Shown: positions 52,538-60,901 of the stretch, piece by piece
Layout: every line of letters starts with the position of its first letter
Position numbering within the stretch: the first letter of the stretch is position 1
Source: Lutispora thermophila DSM 19022
GTDB lineage: Bacteria; Bacillota; Clostridia; Lutisporales; Lutisporaceae
Reading direction: 5' to 3'
Assembly (NCBI RefSeq): GCF_900142105.1
Contig: NZ_FQZS01000018.1
Location: 16,312 to 80,311 of the forward strand
DNA length: 64,000 nt
The notes under the pieces: model-generated
Database searches by the model: none
What the model saw: the letters and a program-made list of their open reading frames with translations, nothing else
Told to the model about the DNA's origin: nothing
Program-made: the position numbers and the translations under genes

Positions 52538-53341
52538 ATGAGTTTTAATAGAAATTACACCCTGTTGCGCATTATTGCATTTTTACAGGGTTTTGTTTTT
52601 TATGGTCCTATTGCAACCATCTACAGGCAGTCAAGAGTCATATCCATATATGATATATTTCTTATCGAGTCAATATTCATGGTGCTTACCATATTATTTG
52701 AGGTACCATGGGGAATTTTTGACGATAGGTATGGCTATAAGATTACATTGGTCATTTCATTGTTTATGAACTTTATATCTAAAATAGTTTTCTATAGGAC
52801 GTATTCCTTTCAAATGTTTCTGCTTGAAAGAGTAATTTTGGCTGTTTCTGTTTCCGGGGTTTCGGGATGCGATGTAGCCTTGTTGTATAGCTCGGTTGGC
52901 AAGAGTGATTATGAGAAAGCCTATGGGAGATATTATGCTTTAAGCGTAGTTGGTTTTCTCATTGCTACTTCTTTATCCTGGCATATTGCTTCTGTATCAA
53001 TGGAACTTACTGCGTATCTAACTATTTATCCTTATGGTATTGCAGCAGCGGCAGCATTTTTTATTAAAGAACCGAGAGTAAGCAAGGGTAATGCTTCTAA
53101 TACCATTGAGACTCTTAAAATGGCTTTTGCAAATAAAAGGATTCTCATGTTTTTATTTTCTATGGCATTGATTAATGAATCTACTCATGCCATAACTACT
53201 TTTCTCAACCAGATTCAATATCAGAGAAGCGGAATCTATATCAAGTACTATGGGATCATATTGGTATTGGTGGAGTTGCCTACATTGTTGTCGTCAAAAC
53301 CTATAAGCTATCTCAAAGATATGGGCAAAAAATCTTTATAA
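52538..53341 (+). CDS. MFS transporter, 3'-truncated
   Basis: A 267-residue protein whose first two-thirds match an MFS transporter: YTLLRIIAFLQGFVFYGPIA, motif A-like EVPWGIFDDRYGYKITLV, and RYYALSVVGFLIATSLSW. About eight helices are present where 12 are usual. The frame ends at YLKDMGKKSL, and no continuation is found in other frames, so the last helices are missing. GGAGGTG precedes ATG 52538. A palindrome related to the intergenic repeats lies 57 bases downstream. Probably non-functional. Confidence 0.7.
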   Translation: MSFNRNYTLLRIIAFLQGFVFYGPIATIYRQSRVISIYDIFLIESIFMVLTILFEVPWGIFDDRYGYKITLVISLFMNFISKIVFYRTYSFQMFLLERVILAVSVSGVSGCDVALLYSSVGKSDYEKAYGRYYALSVVGFLIATSLSWHIASVSMELTAYLTIYPYGIAAAAAFFIKEPRVSKGNASNTIETLKMAFANKRILMFLFSMALINESTHAITTFLNQIQYQRSGIYIKYYGIILVLVELPTLLSSKPISYLKDMGKKSL

Positions 53342-53397
53342 AATAGAAATGAAATGCTTCTTGTAAAAATATAACCTTGAAAAATCATCGCCTTTAA

Positions 53398-53428
53398 TTT
53401 ATACTTTCCTAGGTAAGTATAAATTGTC
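53398..53428. repeat. Palindrome related to intergenic repeats A and B
   Basis: AATTTATACTTTCCTAGG then TAAGTATAAATT. Its reverse complement shares CTAGGAAAGTATAAATT with copy A. Only the palindromic part is present. Confidence 0.5.
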
Positions 53429-53476
53429 TTAAATATAGATACTAGATTATATAGTATTATTGAAAGAGGTTATAAA

Positions 53477-54574
53477 ATGAAGCTAGGTATAGTAGGACTA
53501 CCAAATGTAGGGAAAAGCACCCTTTTTAATGCACTGACCCAGGCAGGGGCAGAGTCTGCCAATTATCCCTTTTGCACCATTGAACCCAATGTAGGAGTTG
53601 TTCCTGTTCCGGATAATAGGCTCGATGTGCTGGCGAAGATGTTTAACTCTCAGAAGATAGTGCCTGCCTCAATAGAATTTGTAGATATTGCAGGCTTGGT
53701 GAGAGGGGCCAGCAAAGGAGAAGGATTGGGAAACAAGTTTCTGTCCAACATAAGAGAGGTAGATGCAATAATCCATGTGGTAAGATGCTTTGAAGATGAA
53801 AACATTGTCCATGTGGACAGCACCATAGATCCTATAAGAGATATAGAGACCATCAATCTGGAGCTCATTCTTTCCGACATCGAAGTTCTTGGAAGAAGGC
53901 TTGACAAGGCTAAGAAAGCGGCAAAAGGAGATAAGAAATATGAGCAGGAAGTAGCCTGGATTGAAAAGATTATAGATGCTTTGAATTCAGGGAAAGCTGC
54001 CCGATCAGTTAAATTTGAAAGTGAAGAAGAGGCGAAGTTTGCTGATAGCCTTTTCCTTCTTACTACTAAATCTGTGATATATGTATGCAATGTAGCTGAA
54101 GATGATGTTTCTGATGATGGTATGAGCAATGACTTTGTAAAAAAAGTCAGAGAATATGCAGAGAGCGAAAACAATGAAGCCATGGTTGTCTGTGCAAAAA
54201 TTGAAGAAGAGATCTCAAACTTGCCTAAGGAAGAAAAGGACGAGTTTATTGAGGCACTGGGAATTGGCGAGTCAGGTCTTGACAGGCTGATAAAATCCAG
54301 CTACAGGCTTTTGAATCTCATCAGTTTTTTAACGGCAGGAGAAAAAGAAAGCCGAGCCTGGACCATAACAAAAGGAACAAAGGCACCGCAGGCAGCAGGA
54401 AAGATTCACTCTGATTTTGAGAGAGGTTTCATTAGAGCTGAAATCGTAGCCTATGACGATCTTATTTCCTGCGGAAGTTATGCTGCAGCAAAGGAAAAGG
54501 GGCTTGTAAGACTAGAAGGTAAAGAGTATGTAATGAAAGATGGAGACATCTGCAATTTCAGATTTAATGTGTAA
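53477..54574 (+). CDS. ychF: Redox-regulated ATPase/GTPase YchF
   Basis: A 365-residue Obg-family protein. G1 is GLPNVGKSTLFNALTQ, G3 is VDIAGLVRGASKGEGLGNKF, and the C-terminal TGS domain ends VRLEGKEYVMKDGDICNFRF. YchF prefers ATP and associates with ribosomes and stress responses. GAAAGAGG precedes the ATG. Terminated by an AAGGAGTGG/CCGCTCCTT hairpin at 54573-54597 shared with the converging gene. Confidence 0.96.
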   Translation: MKLGIVGLPNVGKSTLFNALTQAGAESANYPFCTIEPNVGVVPVPDNRLDVLAKMFNSQKIVPASIEFVDIAGLVRGASKGEGLGNKFLSNIREVDAIIHVVRCFEDENIVHVDSTIDPIRDIETINLELILSDIEVLGRRLDKAKKAAKGDKKYEQEVAWIEKIIDALNSGKAARSVKFESEEEAKFADSLFLLTTKSVIYVCNVAEDDVSDDGMSNDFVKKVREYAESENNEAMVVCAKIEEEISNLPKEEKDEFIEALGIGESGLDRLIKSSYRLLNLISFLTAGEKESRAWTITKGTKAPQAAGKIHSDFERGFIRAEIVAYDDLISCGSYAAAKEKGLVRLEGKEYVMKDGDICNFRFNV

Positions 54575-54599
54575 AGGAGTGGGAAAACCGCTCCTTTCT
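54573..54599. terminator. Hairpin between ychF and converging membrane gene
   Basis: AAGGAGTGG and CCGCTCCTT with a GAAAA loop and T-rich tail. Confidence 0.7.
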
Positions 54600-55348
54600 T
54601 ATAATGATTCTCCCAAATCTTTTTTTGCTTCATGCTTATAACTGTATAAAACAGGTATATATAATAAACTGAATACAATCAGCATTAGCATCTCAAGCCA
54701 TATAATGTAAAATGGCCAGGGTCCTAAAATATCGATTAATGACGGAGTTTCAGGTTTGTGACCTATAAAGAGATAATTTGTTTTGAATATCATATTTACT
54801 ATAAAAACAAATGCTGCATATATATTTGTAGTTAATAAAATTCTTTTTAGTGAGCCTTTTCTTACTTTTTTGTTTTCAACAAAAATGAAATATATAACGG
54901 TGGCTATTATAAGGCCATGGGACAGAAATACTTGAAAGAACCTGAAATGAGGGAATCCATAAGTGGAGATATCCGGTGTCAATAATGCTTGAGTTGCTCC
55001 TCCCAATCCCCAGAAATAGATTATTTCAAACAAGGATTGATCGTACTTAATTAAAATTATAGTACAAAAAATTATTGACATACTGCAAAGATGCAGGGAA
55101 AACATGGATTCGAGATTATAATCCTGATAAAAACAAATCCATAACCTTACTAAGATCTCTTGTATGGGAAGCATAAAAAGCAGAAACCTCTTATAGTGTT
55201 TACGAATTGCTTCTGATCTATTGGAGAGTTTTGTTAATATGGCAATGGACAATATGACACTAATTAGAGCGAATATATGGCTTGTCCCAAATAACTGAAA
55301 TGGTTTTATAATACTTGGTTCTTTGCTTATAAATTCATAAAACGACAT
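54599..55348 (-). CDS. TIGR02206/YwaF-family membrane protein
   Basis: A 249-residue protein with six to seven membrane helices. Typical features are the N-terminal FQLFGTSHIFALISVILSIA, an acidic helix with MLPIQEILVRLWICFYQDYN, SLHLCSMSIIFC, GGATQALLTPDISTYGFPHF and NYLFIGHKPETPSLIDILGP. The family has no known function. It starts at ATG 55348 and converges with ychF. Confidence 0.88.
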   Translation of the reverse strand: MSFYEFISKEPSIIKPFQLFGTSHIFALISVILSIAILTKLSNRSEAIRKHYKRFLLFMLPIQEILVRLWICFYQDYNLESMFSLHLCSMSIIFCTIILIKYDQSLFEIIYFWGLGGATQALLTPDISTYGFPHFRFFQVFLSHGLIIATVIYFIFVENKKVRKGSLKRILLTTNIYAAFVFIVNMIFKTNYLFIGHKPETPSLIDILGPWPFYIIWLEMLMLIVFSLLYIPVLYSYKHEAKKDLGESL

Positions 55349-55435
55349 TATTCAGCACCTTCCGTCGAATTTTTGATGATGAAAAATATTATATCATAGT
55401 TTATGATTAACTGTAGCCAAAATTATGATAAAAAA

Positions 55436-55460
55436 TAGGGACTATAATTGCTAGTCCCTA
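55436..55460 (-). terminator. Terminator of the minus-strand VOC gene
   Basis: TAGGGACTA/TAGTCCCTA stem; on the minus strand it is followed by TTTTTT. It overlaps the stop codon. Confidence 0.75.
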
Positions 55461-55820
55461 TATGGATTCTACAAACTGAACCTTTAACCCATTAGGATCT
55501 AATACATAGAAGAATTTGGTATTTGGATTAGGTTGGAATGGTCCGCTGTGGATGCCTATTCCCTTTTCTTTCAAGAAAGCCATCATATTATCTAAAGAAT
55601 CTACCTGGAATCCAATGGAAATGCTTCGACCCATATTGAAGTTTTTTACATTTTCGTTGCTTATTAATTCTAACTTTGTCTCCCCATCTCCAAGGAATGC
55701 TATCTCTATTCCGGGCCCTGTCTGAAATCTGTTATGAACAGGAAGACCAACAACTTCTTGATAAAACCTGAGGGATTCTTCCATATTTTTTACTGTTAAT
55801 GTAGTCCAGCAGAATTTCAT
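55458..55820 (-). CDS. VOC-family (glyoxalase-like) protein
   Basis: A 120-residue vicinal-oxygen-chelate protein: TTLTVKNMEESLRFYQEVVG, ETKLELISN, ISIGFQVDSLDNMMAFL and FYVLDPNGLKVQFVES. The first metal position is Thr/Trp rather than His, so metal binding may be altered. A small-molecule binding or detoxification role is possible. The minus-strand start has GAGGTG upstream. It is unlike the VOC gene at 30505 in sequence. Confidence 0.85.
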   Translation of the reverse strand: MKFCWTTLTVKNMEESLRFYQEVVGLPVHNRFQTGPGIEIAFLGDGETKLELISNENVKNFNMGRSISIGFQVDSLDNMMAFLKEKGIGIHSGPFQPNPNTKFFYVLDPNGLKVQFVESI

Positions 55821-56182
55821 CTTTATTCACCTCGTTTTTTAATTTCATACTATATATGTTTCAAGTCAATATTTACAAGTCGTACTATGCTTTAACTTAC
55901 TGAAAATATTGGCGGTTGGGATTTATATTTATATCAAAGGATAACCTGCTTATGGATTTATATTCACAAAACAGGTTATCGACGATGTTATACAAAATAT
56001 GGCAAGCAGCAGTTTGAAATTTAGTATTTTAGAATTAGAGAGAAATATGAAAAATAGTACAAAAGTATCAGATATATTTACACCTATTGGCGATTTATGT
56101 ATGATAATATATAATCATGTATAAATTTTGACCTTGATATATATTTGAAGTTATCCTAATGGACATAGGATGTGATTTTGCT
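55821..56182. other. Gene-free stretch with one long-loop hairpin
   Basis: GATAACCTG and CAGGTTATC near 55941-55981 can pair across a 23-base loop. Otherwise AT-rich; no gene seen. Confidence 0.4.
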
Positions 56183-56383
56183 ATGCTTAAGATAATATTA
56201 TTTATGCCACTGGCTGGTGTTCTTGTACTCTTGGTATGTAATAATGCAATAAAACTTCTTGATTATTTTCTATTAAAAAGAAACTATAAACTTTCCGAGA
56301 AATTTTCTTACTTTCTTGTGGGACTTATGGCCTTGCTTATATCTGCTTTCATTGGAAAAGGCATTATATATAAATTAATGTAA
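56183..56383 (+). CDS. Small two-helix membrane protein, tentative
   Basis: A 66-residue product with hydrophobic helices (about 3-22 and 43-62) around a KRNYKLSEK loop. AGGATGTGAT lies before ATG 56183; a longer reading from 56159 lacks a ribosome binding site. Nothing in the sequence identifies a family. Position upstream of the coiled-coil/VanW pair suggests a shared envelope context only. Confidence 0.45.
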   Translation: MLKIILFMPLAGVLVLLVCNNAIKLLDYFLLKRNYKLSEKFSYFLVGLMALLISAFIGKGIIYKLM

Positions 56384-56446
56384 TTATATCATATATTTCT
56401 TAACTTACTTGCCATAATGAAAAATATTAATAAGGGGAGAGATGTT

Positions 56447-57082
56447 ATGTCAAAGATGATAAGCATGTTAGAAAAATTCAGAATAGTGGAAAAATCATCC
56501 AGTGGAAGTGGACAAGGAGTGACAGATAATGAAAAAAAGAAAGAAGAGCTGAGTTTTTCACAAAAAGTGAATGAATCAAGCAAGCAACTACAAAACAACA
56601 GTAACGAACCAAAACCACAAAAAAAGGAAAATAACAGTTCCGGATTTGAAAGAGTCAGCTATGATAAAAATAAGACCATAGAAGAAATATACGCTATTTA
56701 TGAGATGGAGAACAGCAATATTAATACAATTTTCATGCTTGGAAACTTTATAAATGCTCTACCGGAAAATCTGCCTTATGCTGTACATAAAGCTTCGGTA
56801 ATGAATATAATTAATGCATCTAATACAAATATCAATATTCTTATGTCTGACGGAGAAAGAAGATTAAAGGCCCTTAATGAGTTTGCCAAGGATTATAATA
56901 ATGCTGTAAATGCTACAATTCAAAAACACAAGGAAGAAATAAAGAAGTTAAAGCAGATGATAGATTATTACGAGCAAGAAATAGTTGCCAAGCAAAAAAT
57001 GCTGGAGGAACAGAACAATATTATAAAATATGAGATACAGAGAATAAATAATATTATGAGTTTCTTCAGGAAAGAAGAGTAG
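56447..57082 (+). CDS. Coiled-coil protein of unknown function upstream of VanW
   Basis: A 211-residue protein with no signal peptide. A low-complexity, Ser/Asn/Lys-rich region (about 20-70) precedes a conserved-looking domain IEEIYAIYEMENSNINTIFM, then MLGNFINALPENLPYAVHKA. A long C-terminal coiled coil follows (about 140-205, EEIKKLKQMIDYYEQEIVAK). AGGGGAGA precedes ATG 56447. The vanW-type gene starts 36 bases after its stop. The arrangement suggests a cytoplasmic partner for envelope work; no function is assigned. Confidence 0.75.
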   Translation: MSKMISMLEKFRIVEKSSSGSGQGVTDNEKKKEELSFSQKVNESSKQLQNNSNEPKPQKKENNSSGFERVSYDKNKTIEEIYAIYEMENSNINTIFMLGNFINALPENLPYAVHKASVMNIINASNTNINILMSDGERRLKALNEFAKDYNNAVNATIQKHKEEIKKLKQMIDYYEQEIVAKQKMLEEQNNIIKYEIQRINNIMSFFRKEE

Positions 57083-57117
57083 CATATATAAATATACCTT
57101 AGGATTAGAGGGATTCT

Positions 57118-58497
57118 ATGGATTATAGAGAATATAGACTTACCAAAGCTGCTAAAATTACTTGTTTGGAATTCGCTATATGTATTATTGGATTGCTCCT
57201 TGGCTTCTTTTGGGAAATTAATGATAAAAATGAGCAGTGGAATGATCTCATATATCCGGGTATTAAGGTGGCAGGAATAGATTTAGGAGGCAAAACAAAA
57301 TTAGAGGGCAATAAAATCATCGAGGCTGAATACATAACTCCTCTGCTGGAAAAAGGACTCAATGTTATTGTAGATGGTAAGACTTATAAATTGGACTGTT
57401 CTAGGCTTATAAAGTCTTATGATATTGAAACTGGGGTTCTCAAGGCTTTTGAAACCGGCAAGGCTTTGAGTTCCATAAATAAATACAAAATCATAAAGCA
57501 TGGGATTTCCCATGGGTATGATATTAGTTATGAGTATGACGAAGACTATCTTAGAGAATTTAGCAGCATTGTTGAAATGGATATAAACAGAGAACCGGAA
57601 GACGCAAAGATCAGTGTGAACTTTGAAGATAAAATTCAAGTTGTGGATGACATTAAAGGTTATAGGCTTGATGTGGAAAAGCTTGAAGAAGAAGTAAAGA
57701 AAGGCATAGAATCGGGTGCTTTAAATGAAATTGTAATAGATGCCCCTTTAATAGAGACAAAGGCATCTATCACTGGGGAGGATTTGCATGTAATAGATGC
57801 AAAAATATCTTCCGCAAGCACAAATTTTTTTTCTTCTTCAGTTGCCAGAATAAAAAATATTGAACTGGCTGCCAGTGCTATCAATGGAATTGTGCTTATG
57901 GATGGAGAAGTCTTCAGTTTTAATGAGCGTGTTGGAGAAAGGACAAGAGAAAGAGGATTTCAGGTAGCACCTGTACTGGAAGATGGAAGCTATAAGCTAG
58001 GTATTGGAGGAGGCATATGCCAAGTATCCTCTACACTTTACAAAGCCATGTTGGACAGCGGGCTGAAGGTAATAGAAAGAAAAGCTCACGGTCTGGCTCC
58101 CTCTTATATAGGTTTAGGCTTGGATGCCACAGTTTCCTGGGGTAGCATTGATTTAAAGATGAAGAACGATTTAGGATATCCACTCCTCATTGAAGCCTAT
58201 ATAAAAGATAAAAATATTTACATTGACTTATTTTCAAGTTCCAATTTGAAAAATCGTACATATGTAATTAAGAATGACGTATACCAAAAGATTCTCCCCA
58301 AAACTGAAATTGTATCGGATGTCGATCTGCCTCTAGGGGATGTTCTTGTTGTAAAAAAGGGATCGCCGGGTTATAAAGTGAGGGTTATACGAGAAGCTTA
58401 TGAAAATGGTCAATTGATAGGTACGGAAGTCATTTCTGAAGATATATACAAGCCTGTGAACCAAATAGTAAAACGCGGGATAAAAAATAATATGTGA
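57118..58497 (+). CDS. VanW-family membrane-anchored protein
   Basis: A 459-residue protein with one N-terminal membrane helix (about 13-33). Two PG_binding_4-like segments follow (about 45-215, PGIKVAGIDLGGKTKLEGNK). The VanW domain (about 245-375) has VFSFNERVGERTRERGFQVA and IGGGICQVSSTLYKAMLDSG, and the C-terminus is G5-like. VanW proteins occur in some vancomycin-resistance clusters and spore-formers but their biochemistry is open. Here it is not with van genes. It follows the coiled-coil gene in a probable operon. Confidence 0.9.
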   Translation: MDYREYRLTKAAKITCLEFAICIIGLLLGFFWEINDKNEQWNDLIYPGIKVAGIDLGGKTKLEGNKIIEAEYITPLLEKGLNVIVDGKTYKLDCSRLIKSYDIETGVLKAFETGKALSSINKYKIIKHGISHGYDISYEYDEDYLREFSSIVEMDINREPEDAKISVNFEDKIQVVDDIKGYRLDVEKLEEEVKKGIESGALNEIVIDAPLIETKASITGEDLHVIDAKISSASTNFFSSSVARIKNIELAASAINGIVLMDGEVFSFNERVGERTRERGFQVAPVLEDGSYKLGIGGGICQVSSTLYKAMLDSGLKVIERKAHGLAPSYIGLGLDATVSWGSIDLKMKNDLGYPLLIEAYIKDKNIYIDLFSSSNLKNRTYVIKNDVYQKILPKTEIVSDVDLPLGDVLVVKKGSPGYKVRVIREAYENGQLIGTEVISEDIYKPVNQIVKRGIKNNM

Positions 58498-58664
58498 TAG
58501 TATATAAAAAACCTTTGCATTATATAAATAATGATGTTATACTTAATGAGAAGTATAGCAAAGCTGTACTTTAAAGATTAAAACAGGATTAACAACATTT
58601 CTCCTTTGAAGCGTTGAGTCAATCAGTTTTAAACTTTAAAAAATTGAAAAGGAGGAATGTTGAA

Positions 58665-58829
58665 ATGGCAGATAAGACAATTACTTGCAAAGATTGCGAA
58701 AAAGAATTCGTTTTTACAGAAGGCGAACAGGCTTTTTACAAGGAAAAGGGTTTTGAAAATGAGCCCCAGAGATGCCCGGAATGTAGAAGAGCTAGAAAAC
58801 AGCAGAACAACAGGGGTTTTAGAAAATAA
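58665..58829 (+). CDS. Small zinc-ribbon protein
   Basis: A 54-residue protein with CxxC pairs TCKDCEKEF and RCPECRRARK separated by FVFTEGEQAFYKEKGFEN, the zf-CxxC probable zinc-ribbon pattern. Its basic C-terminus (RKQQNNRGFRK) suggests nucleic acid contact. AAAAGGAGG is about 10 bases before ATG 58665. Followed by a terminator. Confidence 0.88.
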   Translation: MADKTITCKDCEKEFVFTEGEQAFYKEKGFENEPQRCPECRRARKQQNNRGFRK

Positions 58830-58847
58830 CTCCATATATGTAAAAAC

Positions 58848-58886
58848 AGGGCTGTGCTTTTGTTAAAGTGCACAGCTCTTTTTTCA
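58848..58886 (+). terminator. Terminator of the zinc-ribbon gene
   Basis: AGGGCTGTGC and GCACAGCTCT arms followed by TTTTTT. Confidence 0.85.
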
Positions 58887-59175
58887 TGCTTTTATTGTCC
58901 ATTTCTTGTTGTATCTTTTTTCAATTCTTTTTATGATATGTATTTATATGATTTATCCCCGTTTAAGCGTGTTTAATATTTTGTGTAATAAAGCTAATTA
59001 AGCAAATTGTCTATTAGCAACAGTTGAAATACTGTTATAGCAAAATATGTCGAATTTTGTTTTAAATTATGTTCAGTGCTCATCTTGTTAAATTTCTGAC
59101 TATATGGTTTAATGTTGATACAAATGGCACAAATATAAACCAAAATATTGACTGATTTGTCATATATTTTCCCAA
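58887..59175. other. AT-rich upstream region of the sigma-54 operon
   Basis: No gene. It contains a small AACAGT/ACTGTT inverted repeat at 59020-59037, a weaker candidate site for the activator. Confidence 0.35.
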
Positions 59176-59193
59176 TGGAATGAAAACATTCCA
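59176..59193 (+). promoter_or_regulatory. Candidate enhancer (UAS) palindrome
   Basis: TGGAATG-AAAA-CATTCCA, a perfect 7-bp inverted repeat about 60 bases upstream of the -24 element, is well placed for a bacterial enhancer-binding protein. Confidence 0.6.
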
Positions 59194-59252
59194 AAATAAA
59201 TATGCTGATATTATTGGTCTCTCAATTATAAAGGGGTGTGCAAATCGCTTTT

Positions 59253-59268
59253 TTGGCATGTAAATTGC
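59253..59268 (+). promoter_or_regulatory. Sigma-54 (-24/-12) promoter
   Basis: TTGGCATG-TAAA-TTGC, with GG at 59255-59256 and GC at 59267-59268 separated by exactly 10 bases. It lies 25 bases before the activator gene, implying autoregulation. Confidence 0.8.
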
Positions 59269-59292
59269 GATACATTAAAGGAGGGATGAAAA

Positions 59293-60846
59293 ATGAAGAA
59301 CAGAAAGATCAAATTATCTTTTTCCGAAGATATACCACATCTTACCTATAGAACTTTATCAGTACTATATAAACATAATGCTCCTATTATTTTGATGGAA
59401 GTATATGCTTATGTATGTTATATAAATTTACATCCTGTTACTGATGAAGTATGGGAGAGCATAAAAAAGGATTTATCCAACATTGACGGGTGGGAAAGCA
59501 TTGAAGAGATAGATCTGTTTCCTTTTGAAGAAAAAGATACTGAGATGAAGAATGTGTTGGACATCATTCCTCATGGTGTAATTCTGATAAACAAAAAAGG
59601 AGATATAAAGTATATCAATAATTATGTTGCAGAGAAGATATTTTTTACAAATGGAAAGGATATAAAGGGAGTAAATATTAGAAAGTACATAAATGACTAT
59701 GATAAGCTTTTGGCATCTTTGAGAAAGAGCAATAGTAGAAAGCCCATGGTTACGGAAGAAATTGAAATAGGAAATCAATTATATAGTGCTAATCTGCAAG
59801 TTATTAGAAACGATGAATATGTTGCCACAGGATTTTTAATGTCATTATATGATATTGATAGATCTAATGTGTTTAATAGATATGATAATCCAATTACTTT
59901 TGATGATATTATTGGCGAAAGTAACAAGATGATTGATGCCATAAATCAGGGAAAACTCTATTCTAAATCAGATTCACCTGTTTTAATTACGGGAGAAAGC
60001 GGAACTGGAAAAGAACTTTTTGCCAGAGCCATACATAACGAAAGCAGCAGAAAAGACAAGCCTTTTATTGCCATAAACTGTGCAGCAATACCGGATCAGC
60101 TGTTGGAGAGCGAATTGTTTGGATACGAGCCTGGTACATTTACCGGAGGAATTAAGGAAGGTAAAGCTGGAATTTTTGAGATTGCTCATAAAGGCACCGT
60201 ATTTTTAGATGAGATAGGTGAAATGCCACCACATCTACAGGCAAAATTGCTCCGTGTGCTTCAGGAAAAAAAGGTAAGGAGAGTAGGAGGTTCTAAAGAA
60301 ATTCCCTTTGACGTGAGACTAATAACTGCTACAAATCGAAATATTGATGAAATGGTAAAGGCTAAGGAGTTCAGACTGGACTTGTTATTCAGAATCAATA
60401 TTTTTAACATCAATATTCCACCTTTAAGGGAAAGAAAGGAAGACATTCCAATTCTGTTTGAACATTTTACGAGGATTTACTCGGAAAGATACAATAAGCA
60501 CATTGATGGGATAGAACAGAATGCAATGAGAAAACTTATTAATTACAATTGGCCGGGAAATGTGAGAGAGTTTCAGAATGTGTTAGAAAGAGCCATTGCT
60601 TTAGCCACCAAAAGAGAGATCTCAGCCAAGGATATTATACTCAATTATTCCCTTGTTCCGGATTCAGGATTAATAGATAATTCATTAACAAAAAGCATTG
60701 AAAACCTTGAAAAGAAAATGATTGTAGAAAGTTTAAAAACAAGCAATAGCATAAGAGAGGCAGCTAGAAACCTTCAAGTTACCCATACTTTGCTAATCAA
60801 TAGGATGAAAAAGTATGGGATAAACAAGGACAAGCTTGATGTTTAG
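59293..60846 (+). CDS. Sigma-54-dependent activator (ACT-PAS-AAA+-TyrR-type HTH)
   Basis: A 517-residue enhancer-binding protein. Order: ACT-like amino-acid sensor (about 1-80), PAS (about 85-190), AAA+ (about 202-440) and a TyrR-type HTH (about 475-510, NLQVTHTLLINRMKKYGI). Walker A is GESGTGK (234-240), the sigma-54 loop reads GTFTGG (281-286) instead of GAFTGA, and Walker B is GTVFLDEIGEM. The ACT domain suggests it senses an amino acid, probably methionine given the neighbours. AAAGGAGGG precedes the ATG, and a -24/-12 promoter lies 25 bases upstream. Confidence 0.92.
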   Translation: MKNRKIKLSFSEDIPHLTYRTLSVLYKHNAPIILMEVYAYVCYINLHPVTDEVWESIKKDLSNIDGWESIEEIDLFPFEEKDTEMKNVLDIIPHGVILINKKGDIKYINNYVAEKIFFTNGKDIKGVNIRKYINDYDKLLASLRKSNSRKPMVTEEIEIGNQLYSANLQVIRNDEYVATGFLMSLYDIDRSNVFNRYDNPITFDDIIGESNKMIDAINQGKLYSKSDSPVLITGESGTGKELFARAIHNESSRKDKPFIAINCAAIPDQLLESELFGYEPGTFTGGIKEGKAGIFEIAHKGTVFLDEIGEMPPHLQAKLLRVLQEKKVRRVGGSKEIPFDVRLITATNRNIDEMVKAKEFRLDLLFRINIFNINIPPLRERKEDIPILFEHFTRIYSERYNKHIDGIEQNAMRKLINYNWPGNVREFQNVLERAIALATKREISAKDIILNYSLVPDSGLIDNSLTKSIENLEKKMIVESLKTSNSIREAARNLQVTHTLLINRMKKYGINKDKLDV

Positions 60847-60852
60847 ATGAAA

Positions 60853-60876
60853 TTAACCTCTCAAGATGAGGGTTAA
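60853..60876 (+). terminator. Hairpin between the activator and nhaC-type genes
   Basis: TTAACCTC and GAGGGTTAA arms without a T-run; likely a processing or partial termination site. Confidence 0.45.
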
Positions 60877-60901
60877 TTAATAAATATTAGGAGGTATGTT
60901 A

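Noticed and set aside
59048..59054. TGTCGAA, a match to the Spo0A box core
   Set aside because: A 7-mer is expected several times by chance in 64 kb and there is no second box or known target nearby.
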